Assembly (NCBI GenBank): GCA_021155195.1
Contig: JAJNPV010000042.1
Span: 1,054,001 to 1,118,000 of the forward strand
Origin: Ohtaekwangia sp.
GTDB lineage: Bacteria > Bacteroidota > Bacteroidia > Cytophagales > Cyclobacteriaceae
DNA length: 64,000 nucleotides
Direction: 5' to 3'
Positions 25,363 through 34,309 of this stretch are shown here, piece after piece. Positions within the stretch are counted from its first letter, which is position 1, and each line of letters starts with the position of its first letter. The position numbers and the translations under genes are program-made. The notes beneath the pieces were generated by a model. That model ran no database searches. It was given only the letters and a program-made list of their open reading frames with translations, and was not told where the DNA came from.

Positions 25363-26073
25363 ATGAAAACCTCCAACTACATTGCCGCCTTCCTCTTCCT
25401 GTGCGGAGCCGCGCTTGGCATCTTGCTATACCGCGAGTTTCGCAAAGAGACAACAGCTAATCCGCAACAACTTACGCTGGAACAAATTCTTTCCATCCGC
25501 GAATTGCATTTGGTGAAGCATACCTACACCGATTTGTTTTTTATCCATAAGAACAACAACCCGGCAAAAGCGATCCGCGCGATGGTGCAAGTGCCCGTTA
25601 GCATTACTGCTTTCTTAAATTTAAAAGACATTGAATTAGTGTGGCAAAACGACTCACTGCGATCTGTAGTTTTGCCTCGGGCAGTGTTGAACGAGCCTGT
25701 GTATCATACCAATCGCATGCTCATCCGCGAAACGAGATCCGTGCAAGTTCATGTTGGTAAAGATTTGTATCCTGCCGTGAGCGATTACCTTGGCAAAACG
25801 ATTGCTACCCGTATGGATACGGCCCGTCAGTTGGCTGAGTCGAACCGTATTTTAATTCAGGCCGAAGCCGAAGGTAAGGAGTATATTGAGAGCATCCTAA
25901 AAGCATTGGGTCATCAGCAGGTAGTGGTAACGTTTAATGATGAAGCGCGCGATCAGTTAGTAGCAGCGTATCAGGCTTCGCTTGAAAAGCATCCGATGAT
26001 TGCACCACCCCGCACCCAAGAGACTATCCAAAAAGCATCCATCATCTCGTTTGGATTTTTACCATTGGATTAA
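25363..26073 (+). CDS. DUF4230 family membrane-anchored protein
   Basis: A 236-residue protein with one N-terminal membrane helix (YIAAFLFLCGAALGILLY) and a large periplasmic or extracytoplasmic part. The order of LEQILSIRELHLVKHTYTDL, then VPVSITAFLNLKDIEL, then the C-terminal helix ESNRILIQAEAEGKEYIESI fits the DUF4230 family, whose function is not established. It stands alone after a terminator, and repeat modules begin about 20 bp after the stop. Confidence 0.75.
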   Translation: MKTSNYIAAFLFLCGAALGILLYREFRKETTANPQQLTLEQILSIRELHLVKHTYTDLFFIHKNNNPAKAIRAMVQVPVSITAFLNLKDIELVWQNDSLRSVVLPRAVLNEPVYHTNRMLIRETRSVQVHVGKDLYPAVSDYLGKTIATRMDTARQLAESNRILIQAEAEGKEYIESILKALGHQQVVVTFNDEARDQLVAAYQASLEKHPMIAPPRTQETIQKASIISFGFLPLD

Positions 26074-26094
26074 ATCCCGTCCAGTCGTCAAGAA

Positions 26095-26667
26095 CAATCC
26101 TGGTTCGCCAGCAGGCGGAGAAGGATCCCGCTATCCGAACAGCTTTCATATTGAGGGATCCTTCGCTCGTGCGTTTCTATCAACGAGAATAAGTTATGTC
26201 TTCATGCAAGCATTAAATAAGGATAGTAAAAGCTGACCGCTCAGGATTGTGTTTCAATTTTTTGTAATCAGTCAGCAAGAGATCGGATCAAACAACTTCC
26301 TTTTGTATTTCACTAACCTATCAAAACTGAATTGTAATTAGTTAGTGTTCACAAATACCTGGTTGCATCCATATCCCCCGCAGGCGGGGGTAAGGGGGTG
26401 GAAAAAACAATCCTCCCAACTTGTTAGTCCAATCCTGTGATGACAGCTTCGGTAGGTGGTGATGAGACGATAATTACCTGTCATTCCGGGCAAGCAGACT
26501 GAACTCGAAAAGAATTAGAGTTTAATAATGATTCTTGTGTAATCGAAAAAAATATTTTGCGCGACCCGGAATCTCAATAAGAATTTCATTGAAGCATATT
26601 CTCCAAACATTATGATAGTCTGAGATCGCGGGTCTCGTGCCTCGCCCGCGATGACAGCTTCGGAATG
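26095..26667. repeat. 573-bp composite repeat unit (C-E-A-D-B), first copy
   Basis: There is no gene in this stretch. Modules in order: C 26095-26265, E 26266-26368 (CAGTCAGCAAGAGATCGGAT ... GTTAGTGTTCACAAATACC), A 26369-26401, a short D part 26402-26440 (TTGTTAGTCCAATCCTG) and B 26443-26630. The unit starts again at 26668, so the locus is a tandem duplication with a period of about 573 bp. Confidence 0.8.
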
Positions 26668-27048
26668 AAGTAGAGAAGGATCTGCCCAGATAACGGCCTT
26701 CTGATTTAGGGGATCCTTCGCTCGTGCGTTTCTATCAACGAGAATAAGTTATGTCTTCATGCAAGCATTAAATAAGAAGAGTACAAACTGGCCGCTCAGG
26801 ATTGTGTTTCAATTTTTTGTAATCAGTCAGCAAGAGATCGGATCAAACAACTTCCTTTTGTATTTCACTAAACTATCAAAACTGAATTGCAATTAGTTAG
26901 TGTTCACAAATACCTGGTTGCATCCATATCCCCCGCGGGCGGGGGTAAGGGGGTGGAAAAAAACAAATCCTACCAAATTGTTAGTCCAATCCTGAGCGGA
27001 CCATGAATGAGTTTCATTAGTAGTTGAATCTTTAGAAGAGTTGTTCTT
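26668..27048. repeat. Composite repeat unit (C-E-A-D), second copy
   Basis: C 26668-26822, E 26823-26923, A 26924-26956 (CCATATCCCCCGCGGGCGGG, GGTAAGGGGGTGG) and a fuller D 26957-27048 (CCAATCCTGAGCGGACCATG ... CATTAGTAGTTGAATCTTTA). The E modules of the two copies differ by only a few bases, which suggests recent duplication or gene conversion. Confidence 0.8.
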
Positions 27049-27229
27049 CAGTCCACGATCAACGTTGTCACCCATCCTCAAGAGAAACTGAGAAGGTCAT
27101 GCATTTGGTTGATAAAGAGCACCAACACGGGCAGGGGGATGATGGCAAGCTTCTGGTAATAATTTTGTAAGATTTCTAACCTTAACGTTGCGGCTAAAAA
27201 ATGAAGCTTAAAATCACTAAATTCGTATT
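27049..27229. other. Short intergenic region before zeta-toxin operon
   Basis: Mostly unassigned sequence. TTGATAAAGAGCACCAACAC near 27110-27129 resembles TTGGTAAAGAACACCAACGC just upstream of the 21-bp array (23889-23908), so another small repeat family is shared between these loci. No ORF. Confidence 0.4.
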
Positions 27230-27523
27230 ATGAATGATGAAAATGCTACGATAGAATCGCTGATCAAGGGCGGCCTGATAGGGGCGGTGTTCGGTGCTTT
27301 TTTATCGAAAGATAAAGAGGAAGGAGCCGTTATCGGAGCCTTGCTGGGAGCTGCCATTTCTGCCACACTCAAAGCCAGTGAGGCGGCAAAAAAAACCAAC
27401 GTACCCATATATGTTGAAGAGAATGGAAAACTCTATGAAATAAGTTCATTCAATGAAAAGCGATTTGTAAAAAACATTAAAAAGCCATCTCAGGGGTTAC
27501 CCGATTCTTTTAAACTTCAATAA
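27230..27523 (+). CDS. Small glycine-zipper protein upstream of zeta-like kinase
   Basis: A 97-residue protein. Residues 13-50 form a glycine-zipper type hydrophobic pair (LIKGGLIGAVFGAFL and GAVIGALLGAAISATL), typical of small membrane-inserting or oligomerising proteins. The C-terminal half is soluble (VPIYVEENGKLYEISSF). Its stop overlaps the start of the zeta-like gene (TAATG), so the two are translationally coupled. By position it could be the antitoxin or partner of the kinase, but its sequence is unlike known epsilon antitoxins. Confidence 0.7.
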   Translation: MNDENATIESLIKGGLIGAVFGAFLSKDKEEGAVIGALLGAAISATLKASEAAKKTNVPIYVEENGKLYEISSFNEKRFVKNIKKPSQGLPDSFKLQ

Positions 27524-28263
27524 TGGCCGCGAAGAGGATGCGAGTTTTTGCAGGCCCCAATGGTTCGGGCAAAACTACTATTTTCAAAGGTATACTTGCT
27601 AATGAAGAGGTTCACCTGGGTGCATACGTCAATGCAGACGATATTGAAAAAACATTGCGAGAAACAAATTCAATTAGTTTTTCACAGTATGGGTTGAATA
27701 TATCGGAAGCTCAGGTAAAAGACTTTTTTCTCGTCAGTACTTTTTCTCCGGTTAAAAGAGACGAACGGGATTTATGGACTAGGTTGAGTGTTGAACACAA
27801 TACTTTTAAATGCTTGACGCGTATTGATTCGTACCTGGCTGCAGACCTTGCAGAATTGATACGACAACAACTTCTGGAAAATGAGATCTCATTCACGTAT
27901 GAAACCGTAATGAGCCATGCTGGAAAAATTGATTTTTTGCAACAGGCACTTCAGAAAGGATTCAGAGTATACCTCTACTACATTGCCACCGAAGACCCTC
28001 AAATCAATATCAGTCGCGTAAATGTAAGAATAGCACAGGACGGACATGCTGTTGCACCAGACGTGATCCGAAATCGGTACTACAAAAGCCTTGCAAATTT
28101 GAAAGCAGCTGTAAAGCAAACCAATCGTGCTTATATCTTTGATAATTCGCAAAAGCAGGCCAACCTGATAGCAGAGATCACCAACGGTATTGATGTAGTG
28201 TTGAATAAGGCTGTTGATTTACCTTATTGGGTTGCTGAATATTTAATAGATAGTGCAACGTAG
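27523..28263 (+). CDS. Zeta-toxin-like P-loop kinase
   Basis: A 246-residue P-loop NTPase. Walker A is GPNGSGKTT at 11-19. Later blocks are YVNADDIEKTL, SFTYETVMSH, and VRIAQDGHAVAPDVIRNRYY, the lid arginine region of zeta/AAA_33-type kinases. Zeta toxins phosphorylate UDP-N-acetylglucosamine and block cell-wall synthesis; chromosomal relatives of this size may have other substrates. The coupled upstream protein and the setting among repeats favour a toxin-antitoxin or defence role, but a housekeeping nucleotide kinase is possible. Confidence 0.82.
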   Translation: MAAKRMRVFAGPNGSGKTTIFKGILANEEVHLGAYVNADDIEKTLRETNSISFSQYGLNISEAQVKDFFLVSTFSPVKRDERDLWTRLSVEHNTFKCLTRIDSYLAADLAELIRQQLLENEISFTYETVMSHAGKIDFLQQALQKGFRVYLYYIATEDPQINISRVNVRIAQDGHAVAPDVIRNRYYKSLANLKAAVKQTNRAYIFDNSQKQANLIAEITNGIDVVLNKAVDLPYWVAEYLIDSAT

Positions 28264-28540
28264 TAATTGTGCCTTCGGTCGGTGTTATCACCGATCCGCT
28301 AAGGAAACCGAGAAGGTCATGTGCATGGCAGGGGAAAACGCCAGCCATGGGCAAAATAGGTTGTCTTCATGCAAGCATCCTATACGAATGGCACAAGCTG
28401 GCCGCTCAGGATTGCGTTTCAATTTTTAGCGCGACCCGGAATCTACGATTAGTGATTTAATAAAAGTGGTTCGTGGGACACGAACCAAGGAATAAAGCAA
28501 AAGTGAATCTGTATCCCCCGCTGGCGGTGGTAAGGGTGGA
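28264..28540. repeat. Partial modules C, B and A plus hairpin
   Basis: Partial C at 28361-28428 (TTCATGCAAGCATCCTATAC, GGCCGCTCAGGATTGCG), the B edge GCGCGACCCGGAATCT at 28429-28444, a hairpin GGTTCGTGGGACACGAACC at 28469-28487, and a degenerate A at 28511-28539 (GTATCCCCCGCTGGCGGTGG). No gene. Confidence 0.7.
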
Positions 28541-28816
28541 AAAAACAAATCCTACCAAATTGTTAGTCCAATCCTGAGCGAACCATGAATGAGTTTCATT
28601 AGTAGCTGAATCTTTAGAAGAAGTTGTTCTCTTCGAAAGGAAACCAAAGAGCGAAGGATCTCCCCAACTGGTGATGGCTTTCTTATTCGGGGATCCTTCG
28701 CTCTAGTATACTTCGGTCAACGAAAATGTTATGTCTTCATTCAAGCATCCTATACGAATAGTACAAACTGGCCGCTCAGGATTGCGTTTCCATTTTAGCG
28801 CGACCCGGAATCTAAC
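28541..28816. repeat. Modules D and C with intact 13-bp hairpin arms
   Basis: D 28541-28633 is nearly identical to 26957-27048. C 28647-28816 shows the best preserved structure: AGAGCGAAGGATC (28648-28660) and its exact reverse complement GATCCTTCGCTCT (28692-28704) could form a 13-bp stem, followed by the conserved GGCCGCTCAGGATTGCG and GCGCGACCCGGAATCT. Confidence 0.8.
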
Positions 28817-28926
28817 GCATGATCAATGAAGGGCTGCAAGCAAAAGTGGCTTGGCAAAAAAGGGGGGTGTCGCAATTTAACTTCACTTTTTCACTACCTT
28901 AGAATTCTCAAAAACCTAACCCTCAT

Positions 28927-29907
28927 ATGAAAACCATCCTAAAGTATGTTGGATACCTGATTGCATTTGTTCTGCTGGTAATAGCAGGAGTGCTCAGCTA
29001 TGTAAAACTTGCCCTCCCTAATGTAGGCGACCCCGAGGACCTTAAACTAGATTATACCTCCGAGCGCATAGAACGCGGCAGGTACCTTGCCAATTCGGTT
29101 ACAGTTTGCATGGACTGCCATTCAAAACGTGATTGGTCAAAATTTTCAGGACCATTAACAGAAGGTACCCTTGGCATGGGGGGCGATGTGTTTGATCAGA
29201 GCATGGGTTTGCCCGGAGTTTTTTATGCCAGGAATATTACGCCAGCAGGAATTCAACGCTATACCGATGGTGAATTGTTTCGGTTGATTACAACAGGGGT
29301 TACAAAGGAAGGTCGCGCCATGTTTCCATTAATGCCTTATCCTTATTATGGCCGCATGGATAAAGAAGATATTTATAGCATCATTGCTTACGTGCGATCT
29401 ATTCCCGCTAAGGAAAATGCAGTGCCCGATTCCAAGCCTGACTTCCCGATGAACTTTATCATCAATACCATTCCGCAGAAAGCTGAGCACAGTACCCGGC
29501 CACCAAAAACTGATTTGCTTGCTTACGGTGCTTACATGACAAATGCTGCGGGATGTGCCGAGTGTCATACACAAGTAGATAAGGGCCAAATTATTCCCGA
29601 GGTTATTTTTGGAGGCGGACGCGAATTCCAATTCCCGGACGGCTCTACAGTAGTTTCATCTAACATCAGTCCCGATAAAGAAACAGGTATTGGTACCTGG
29701 AGTAACGAAGTATTTGTACAGCGTTTTAAAGCGTATGCCGATTCAACCTATGTGAGTGAAAATGTTGCTGCGGGTGAATTTAATACAATTATGCCGTGGA
29801 CGATGTACGGCCAAATGGAACCTGAAGACCTTGAAGCAATTTATACATATCTAAAAACGGTAACCCCGATTTCAAATAAGGTAGTAAAATTCAGAGCAGC
29901 CAAATAG
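28927..29907 (+). CDS. Membrane-anchored di-haem cytochrome c
   Basis: A 326-residue electron-transfer protein. An N-terminal membrane helix (residues 3-25) is followed by two c-type haem sites, CMDCH at 61-65 and CAECH at 210-214, each opening a cytochrome c domain with a later methionine that could ligate haem (LMPYP and IMPWTMYG regions). It resembles cytochrome c subunits of alcohol or sugar dehydrogenases and should sit on the outer face of the cytoplasmic membrane. No dehydrogenase gene lies beside it. It marks the return to core-like sequence after the repeats. Confidence 0.88.
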   Translation: MKTILKYVGYLIAFVLLVIAGVLSYVKLALPNVGDPEDLKLDYTSERIERGRYLANSVTVCMDCHSKRDWSKFSGPLTEGTLGMGGDVFDQSMGLPGVFYARNITPAGIQRYTDGELFRLITTGVTKEGRAMFPLMPYPYYGRMDKEDIYSIIAYVRSIPAKENAVPDSKPDFPMNFIINTIPQKAEHSTRPPKTDLLAYGAYMTNAAGCAECHTQVDKGQIIPEVIFGGGREFQFPDGSTVVSSNISPDKETGIGTWSNEVFVQRFKAYADSTYVSENVAAGEFNTIMPWTMYGQMEPEDLEAIYTYLKTVTPISNKVVKFRAAK

Positions 29908-29911
29908 CAAC

Positions 29912-29955
29912 CCGGCAAGTTGTCAAGACCACTTAGGGTCTTGACAACTTGCCGG
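29912..29955. terminator. Perfect 19-bp inverted repeat between convergent genes
   Basis: CCGGCAAGTTGTCAAGACC and its exact reverse complement are separated by ACTTAG. It lies 4 bp after the cytochrome stop and 5 bp before the end of the opposite gene. The stem is very stable but the T-tract is weak on both sides, so bidirectional termination is probable but not certain. Confidence 0.7.
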
Positions 29956-29960
29956 ATTTA

Positions 29961-30410
29961 TTACTTCTTGCTTGCCACCTGCGTTTCATTTTCCAATGTA
30001 AGCACGGCCAGCAACCGTCCGGCAGAAACTGTTTTTGATGAGTAGGTAAGGGTAACTGTTTTACGATCTGCTTTTTTGAATGCCATAATTTCCTTGCCAT
30101 CAATGGATATGGAGTTCTCATCTTCCGAGTCTGTAAACTTCCATTCTTTCAATAGATGTCCGGCCTCATCTTTCAATGTCAGCTTTCGATGGGTTCCGAT
30201 TTTACCACATTCGTTATACGATATTGAGATGGCGCCATGGCCAGCTGTGGCATCTAACGAAACGCGGGGCGTCACGGCTTTTGATGTAAAGTAATGTTCA
30301 ATTACTAATTTGTTGTTTACATGCATCGTAAATCCTTCACCTCCGATGGGTGCAAATGAAGCCAGCATTGCAATCATTACAATTCCGGCAAGTACATTGA
30401 ATGGTTTCAT
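29961..30410 (-). CDS. Secreted protein of unknown function
   Basis: A 149-residue protein with an N-terminal signal or anchor (VLAGIVMIAMLASFAPIGG). The mature part is beta-rich (KLVIEHYFTSKAVTPRVSL, GHGAISISYNECGKIGTHRK, KTVTLTYSSKTV) and looks like a small beta-sandwich. No known motif. It is convergent with the cytochrome gene. Confidence 0.7.
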   Translation of the reverse strand: MKPFNVLAGIVMIAMLASFAPIGGEGFTMHVNNKLVIEHYFTSKAVTPRVSLDATAGHGAISISYNECGKIGTHRKLTLKDEAGHLLKEWKFTDSEDENSISIDGKEIMAFKKADRKTVTLTYSSKTVSAGRLLAVLTLENETQVASKK

Positions 30411-30857
30411 AGCTTACTTGTTTTATTGTTTTAATTTATTTTGATGTTAAGTACGGGCAACCGGGAATAACATTTTCAAATCTTTGATCACCTGCAGGAT
30501 ATGCTTGACGAACTGCGGGACTTAAATCATAAATACGCATGAGAAGAGCACATTATGAATTAACACAGACACTCAAATCTGATATTGGATTTTATACCTG
30601 TTATTACCCAAATAGATAGTCCCTAATGGGACTTAAGCAGCTCATATTCAAGTCCCGCAGGGACGAAATGTTGGTAAAACTTAAAAGACATGAACTTAAG
30701 TTCTGTAAGGACGACATATTAATCATTGTAAATCATAAGTTAAGTTAACGACTGTGGTAGGGACATGAACCACAGGATGGGGGTCTTATAGTAACTTGAT
30801 CTACAATTTGATAAATCACGTCACGAGAATTACAAAAAATAAACTACTTTTAGTTGC
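30411..30857. other. Intergenic region with short palindromic repeats
   Basis: No gene. Near 30618-30635 is AGTCCCTAATGGGACTT and near 30651-30665 is AAGTCCCGCAGGGACGAAAT, two related palindromic elements of the REP-like sort often seen in Bacteroidota intergenic DNA, followed by degenerate copies to about 30718. The rest is unremarkable. Confidence 0.55.
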
Positions 30858-31418
30858 ATGGAAGTAAAGCCACCCAAGAAGAAGAAACCTGGTAGGGGAA
30901 GAGAGACTCTCTTTCGATCAGCGTATCAAAACCAAAGCAACCTGATTCAAATGGCTGATAATAAGGCGAACATCATTATCAGCATCAACACCATGATCAT
31001 CTCTTCCATTATTGCCATTACAGGGTATGGTGCGGTGGCCGGTAAAATTGATACGTACGAGGCTAGCGTAATGATTCCTATTGTACTGATTATTCTTTCT
31101 TGCCTGGTCTCTGTAATTTTTGCGATCCAGGCAGCGCGCCCCAAATTGATTTTAGCGAAAGCCGAAGGGGGCGAGATGCAGAAATCAAGTTTGCTTTTTT
31201 TTGGCGTGATCTCAAGGCACTCCCAGCAAGACTATTTGGCTAAAATGAAAACATTACTTGATTCCGATACCGACTTATACGAACACATGACCATTGACTT
31301 GCATAATCAGGGTAAAATTTTGAAACGGAAATACAACTTGCTGGCTTATGCCTATCAGGTATTCATGTTTGGGTTTATCTTTAGTGTTGTAGTCTTTCTG
31401 GGCTTTCTCGCTTTCTAA
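30858..31418 (+). CDS. Pycsar-effector-like membrane protein (DUF5706, PycTM)
   Basis: A 186-residue protein. The signature ADNKANIIISINTMIISSII (residues 34-53) with two further helices (VMIPIVLIILSCLVSVIFAI and VFMFGFIFSVVVFLGFLAF) is that of the PycTM/DUF5706 domain, the membrane effector of cyclic-pyrimidine (Pycsar) defence, which damages the inner membrane when activated. No pyrimidine cyclase or nucleotide-binding domain is fused or adjacent. It could therefore be an orphan effector, a partner of a distant cyclase, or a housekeeping member. A bidirectional terminator follows. Confidence 0.8.
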   Translation: MEVKPPKKKKPGRGRETLFRSAYQNQSNLIQMADNKANIIISINTMIISSIIAITGYGAVAGKIDTYEASVMIPIVLIILSCLVSVIFAIQAARPKLILAKAEGGEMQKSSLLFFGVISRHSQQDYLAKMKTLLDSDTDLYEHMTIDLHNQGKILKRKYNLLAYAYQVFMFGFIFSVVVFLGFLAF

Positions 31419-31424
31419 AAATAA

Positions 31425-31450
31425 AAAGAGCGGAATCTCTTCCGCTCTTT
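31425..31450. terminator. Bidirectional terminator
   Basis: AAAGAGCGGAA and TTCCGCTCTTT are perfect 11-bp arms around TCTC, with A- and T-runs outside. It separates the convergent PycTM and SPFH genes. Confidence 0.85.
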
Positions 31451-31470
31451 AGTTAATAATTCTGTTTGCT

Positions 31471-32703
31471 CTATTGTTTGTTTTTCATATCCAGTGCAAA
31501 ATCTTTTGCGGTTTTAGCAGTCATTATTTCCATAAAGTTCAAGGCTCCATTGGTAGTTTGTCCGCCACCGGTTTGAATTTGTGGTACAACAGCACCCGTG
31601 TACTTGCTAAAAGCATCGGCCCACACTTTTTGTACTTCTACCTGCGCATTCAATTTCATTTCCAGCGCACCATCGGCCTGCATAATGCGCTGCTTGGCAT
31701 AGGCATTGGCATCAGCTAACTCCTTTATCTTTTTAGCTTCAAGGATGGAGCCTTCATACGCGATTTTTTGTTGCAACTTATCTTGCTCAGCTACCTTTAC
31801 TTTGGTTTGCGCTTCCACCACTTGTTTCGTTTGTTCCTGTTTCTGTTGATATTCAATTTCAACCAGGGCTTGTTCACCTTTTGCTTTCGCGGTAAGCGTT
31901 TGTTGCTGGGCAGTCATTAACTCTTGCTTCGAGATGGAGGATTTGGTGACGGCATCAATAATTTTAACCAACTTTTCATCCACTTTATTTTCATAATCAA
32001 CATCCGTGATGGCTGCATCTGCTACTGTGATTCCGTATTCTTTAATGGATGATAATTTCCGTTTAGGCAAGGTGGTCTTTTTATCGAACTGAATTTCTGT
32101 TTGATACACCCGCTTCTTTTCCATTTCCAGCGAATCGAATACCAGATTTTCTTCAGTGACTAACAAATACACACCTTCTTTTAATTGATCTAAAAAATCT
32201 TGTGCCATTTGAGCCCGACCACCGCCATAGTGCTTTTCACTGCTCATCAACTGTGCAGATGATTGTAAGCATTCTTTTGTATAGGGCGCCAATCTCTTAA
32301 CTACCAATGACTGAGGTGTTCGGTGTGTATTGTGAATCAGAATCATTTCTTTTTCATCGGAAGGTAAAATGAACTGAGTAATACCACGCACATCGGCCGT
32401 AGTGGCATCACTAAAACGAATCATAATCTGGCCTACTTCAATACCGTTATCTTCAATCTCAAGATTAGCCGCAGCTTCCTGATAGGTAACTGAAATCTGG
32501 TTGGGCCATTCTTTCTCCTTGGCAAAAAAGCCGGCATAAAATATTCCAGGTGCAAACTGAACAATCTGCTCACCGGTTGTCCGCTCAACAACGGTGCGGT
32601 TACCGGCATCATTCCACGAAAAGGGATTGAGTATGGCAAACAGGATTATTCCCAGAATGCCCAGTACGCCCATTATAATTGCTTTTTTATTAATTGGATT
32701 CAT
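31471..32703 (-). CDS. SPFH/Band 7 domain membrane protein
   Basis: A 410-residue protein with an N-terminal membrane helix (AIIMGVLGILGIILFAIL), an SPFH/prohibitin-like domain (about 35-235, including KRKLSSIKEYGITVADAAIT), a long coiled coil rich in K/Q/E (about 250-345) and an alanine-rich tail. Proteins of this family form large oligomers in lipid microdomains and scaffold or protect membrane proteases. Its start is 2 bp downstream of a 41-codon membrane ORF on the same strand, so the two form a small operon. Confidence 0.85.
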   Translation of the reverse strand: MNPINKKAIIMGVLGILGIILFAILNPFSWNDAGNRTVVERTTGEQIVQFAPGIFYAGFFAKEKEWPNQISVTYQEAAANLEIEDNGIEVGQIMIRFSDATTADVRGITQFILPSDEKEMILIHNTHRTPQSLVVKRLAPYTKECLQSSAQLMSSEKHYGGGRAQMAQDFLDQLKEGVYLLVTEENLVFDSLEMEKKRVYQTEIQFDKKTTLPKRKLSSIKEYGITVADAAITDVDYENKVDEKLVKIIDAVTKSSISKQELMTAQQQTLTAKAKGEQALVEIEYQQKQEQTKQVVEAQTKVKVAEQDKLQQKIAYEGSILEAKKIKELADANAYAKQRIMQADGALEMKLNAQVEVQKVWADAFSKYTGAVVPQIQTGGGQTTNGALNFMEIMTAKTAKDFALDMKNKQ

Positions 32704-32705
32704 AG

Positions 32706-32831
32706 TTATTTATTTTGGTTTTGGTCTTTATTGTTCTTGTTTGAAAAGTGATTGGTCAGGAGCAGTACAAGGGCGTACGCAACAAGACCGAACACGGCCA
32801 GAAATCCGACCGCGAGGGCTAATCTAATCAT
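32706..32831 (-). CDS. 41-residue single-helix membrane protein
   Basis: A short frame reads MIRLALAVGFLAVFGLVAYA, continues LVLLLTNHF and ends with a polar N/K/Q-rich tail. This is one transmembrane helix followed by a charged C-terminus, a common design for small bacterial membrane proteins. The TAA is 2 bp before the SPFH start, suggesting translational coupling and a structural partnership. It is short, so support rests on composition and position. Confidence 0.6.
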   Translation of the reverse strand: MIRLALAVGFLAVFGLVAYALVLLLTNHFSNKNNKDQNQNK

Positions 32832-33064
32832 GGTGTTTGTGTTTAATGGTTAAGAAATTAAAGAGACAAGTAAGTCTGTTTAAGAAGTAAATAGTTCAGT
32901 AAGCTTGAGTTTACATCGGTGTGTCTATTTGTGTGTTCATACATACTGATGTAAGAATGAAACCGATTTGTGAATAAAATATTTTACAAATAGTTGAGCT
33001 CCGCTAACAACTTCGGGCCGTTAATTCCGTACAGCGGAGTTCCACTGGGTGTGCTGGCTAATAA

Positions 33065-34141
33065 CTAAAACTGGTAAACAACGGCATTGATATTCATGCC
33101 CGCGCCCACAGAAGCAAACACAATCTTTTCTCCCGGATTAATCACCTGATTTTTCATTTGATTCTTTAACATGAGATCAAGAAGGGTAGGGATGGTGGCA
33201 ACCGAGCTGTTGCCTAACCACGAGATGCTCATGGGCATTATACCTGGATCAGAAAATTCAAGATCATATAATTTAAAGAGTCGCTGCACAATGGCTTCGT
33301 CCATCTTTTCGTTGGCCTGGTGGATCAGTATTTTACTGATTTCTGAAATGTGTGTGTTGGCTTTGTCGAGCGCTAACTTGACAACGTTTGGTACATGGGT
33401 TAGGGCAAACTCATATAACTTGCGACCATTCATTTTTATATACAGATCATGGTGGTTGTGTTGCCTATCATAACTATGATCCATGGTTAACAAATGAGCG
33501 TGCTCGCTGGCATGGGTTTGAGTTTTGTGTGCAAGAATTCCTTCGCGCTCTTTTCTGCCTTCTAATATTACCGCCCCGGCTCCGTCTGCATAAATCATAG
33601 AGTCGCGATCGTGCGGGTCAATAATACGCGATAATGTTTCGGCACCAATCACCAGGCATCGTTTGGCATCTCCCGACTTTATAAAATAATTTGCATGGAT
33701 TACACCTTCCAGCCAACCCGGACAACCAAAGGGAAGATCGTACGCTACACAATCGGGATTTTTTATTTGTAACAAATATTTTATACGCGAAGCCAACGTG
33801 GGCACCATGTCAACACGATTACTGCCATGTTTCACATCGCCAAAGTTGTGCGCCACAATTAGGTAGTCGATTGATTCTTTATCTATACCCGAGCTTTCCA
33901 GCGCCTGCAAGGCTGCAAGGTAGCCGAGGTCTGATGCTGTTTGATCGGGAAGGGCGTAGCAGCGATCTTCAATCCCGGTAATGGATTTAAACTTATCTAC
34001 AATTATGCGAACATCTTTGTTGATAGGTGTACCATCTTTCTCTAAAAAGGTGTGATTAAGAAAATGAGTGTTATTGATCTTTAGGTGTGGGATATAACTA
34101 CCGGTAGCAACAATAACAGATTGAATGGAATGATTCTGCAT
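33065..34141 (-). CDS. 3-oxoacyl-ACP synthase III family protein (FabH-like)
   Basis: A 358-residue thiolase-fold condensing enzyme. The catalytic triad is present: Cys140 (LPFGCPGW), His274 (LIHQANEKM) and Asn311 (WLGNSSVATIPTL). The glycine-rich C-terminus VFASVGAGMNINAVVY is typical of KAS III. It would catalyse Claisen-type condensation of an acyl-CoA starter with malonyl-ACP. The divergence from canonical FabH, with an inserted histidine-rich loop near 215-230, suggests a specialised initiator or head-to-head enzyme. It stands alone, so the pathway is unknown. Confidence 0.85.
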   Translation of the reverse strand: MQNHSIQSVIVATGSYIPHLKINNTHFLNHTFLEKDGTPINKDVRIIVDKFKSITGIEDRCYALPDQTASDLGYLAALQALESSGIDKESIDYLIVAHNFGDVKHGSNRVDMVPTLASRIKYLLQIKNPDCVAYDLPFGCPGWLEGVIHANYFIKSGDAKRCLVIGAETLSRIIDPHDRDSMIYADGAGAVILEGRKEREGILAHKTQTHASEHAHLLTMDHSYDRQHNHHDLYIKMNGRKLYEFALTHVPNVVKLALDKANTHISEISKILIHQANEKMDEAIVQRLFKLYDLEFSDPGIMPMSISWLGNSSVATIPTLLDLMLKNQMKNQVINPGEKIVFASVGAGMNINAVVYQF

Positions 34142-34309
34142 GTGTTACAGATCAGGTTGGGTTAGGTGGCACGAATGTACTTTTCCAATATTCATGGTAC
34201 AACTTTTTCATTTAATTCCTTCAAACAATGAACGCTCGTAAGTAAACTTAAATCTCCTTTTATCTTAACTCAATTTTTTCAATCTTCCTGAAATTTAGAA
34301 CCTACCTCA

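Noticed and set aside
32997..33045. Hairpin CTCCGCT ... AGCGGAG downstream of the KAS III gene as a terminator
   Set aside because: The loop is about 30 bases and there is no T-tract in the needed direction.
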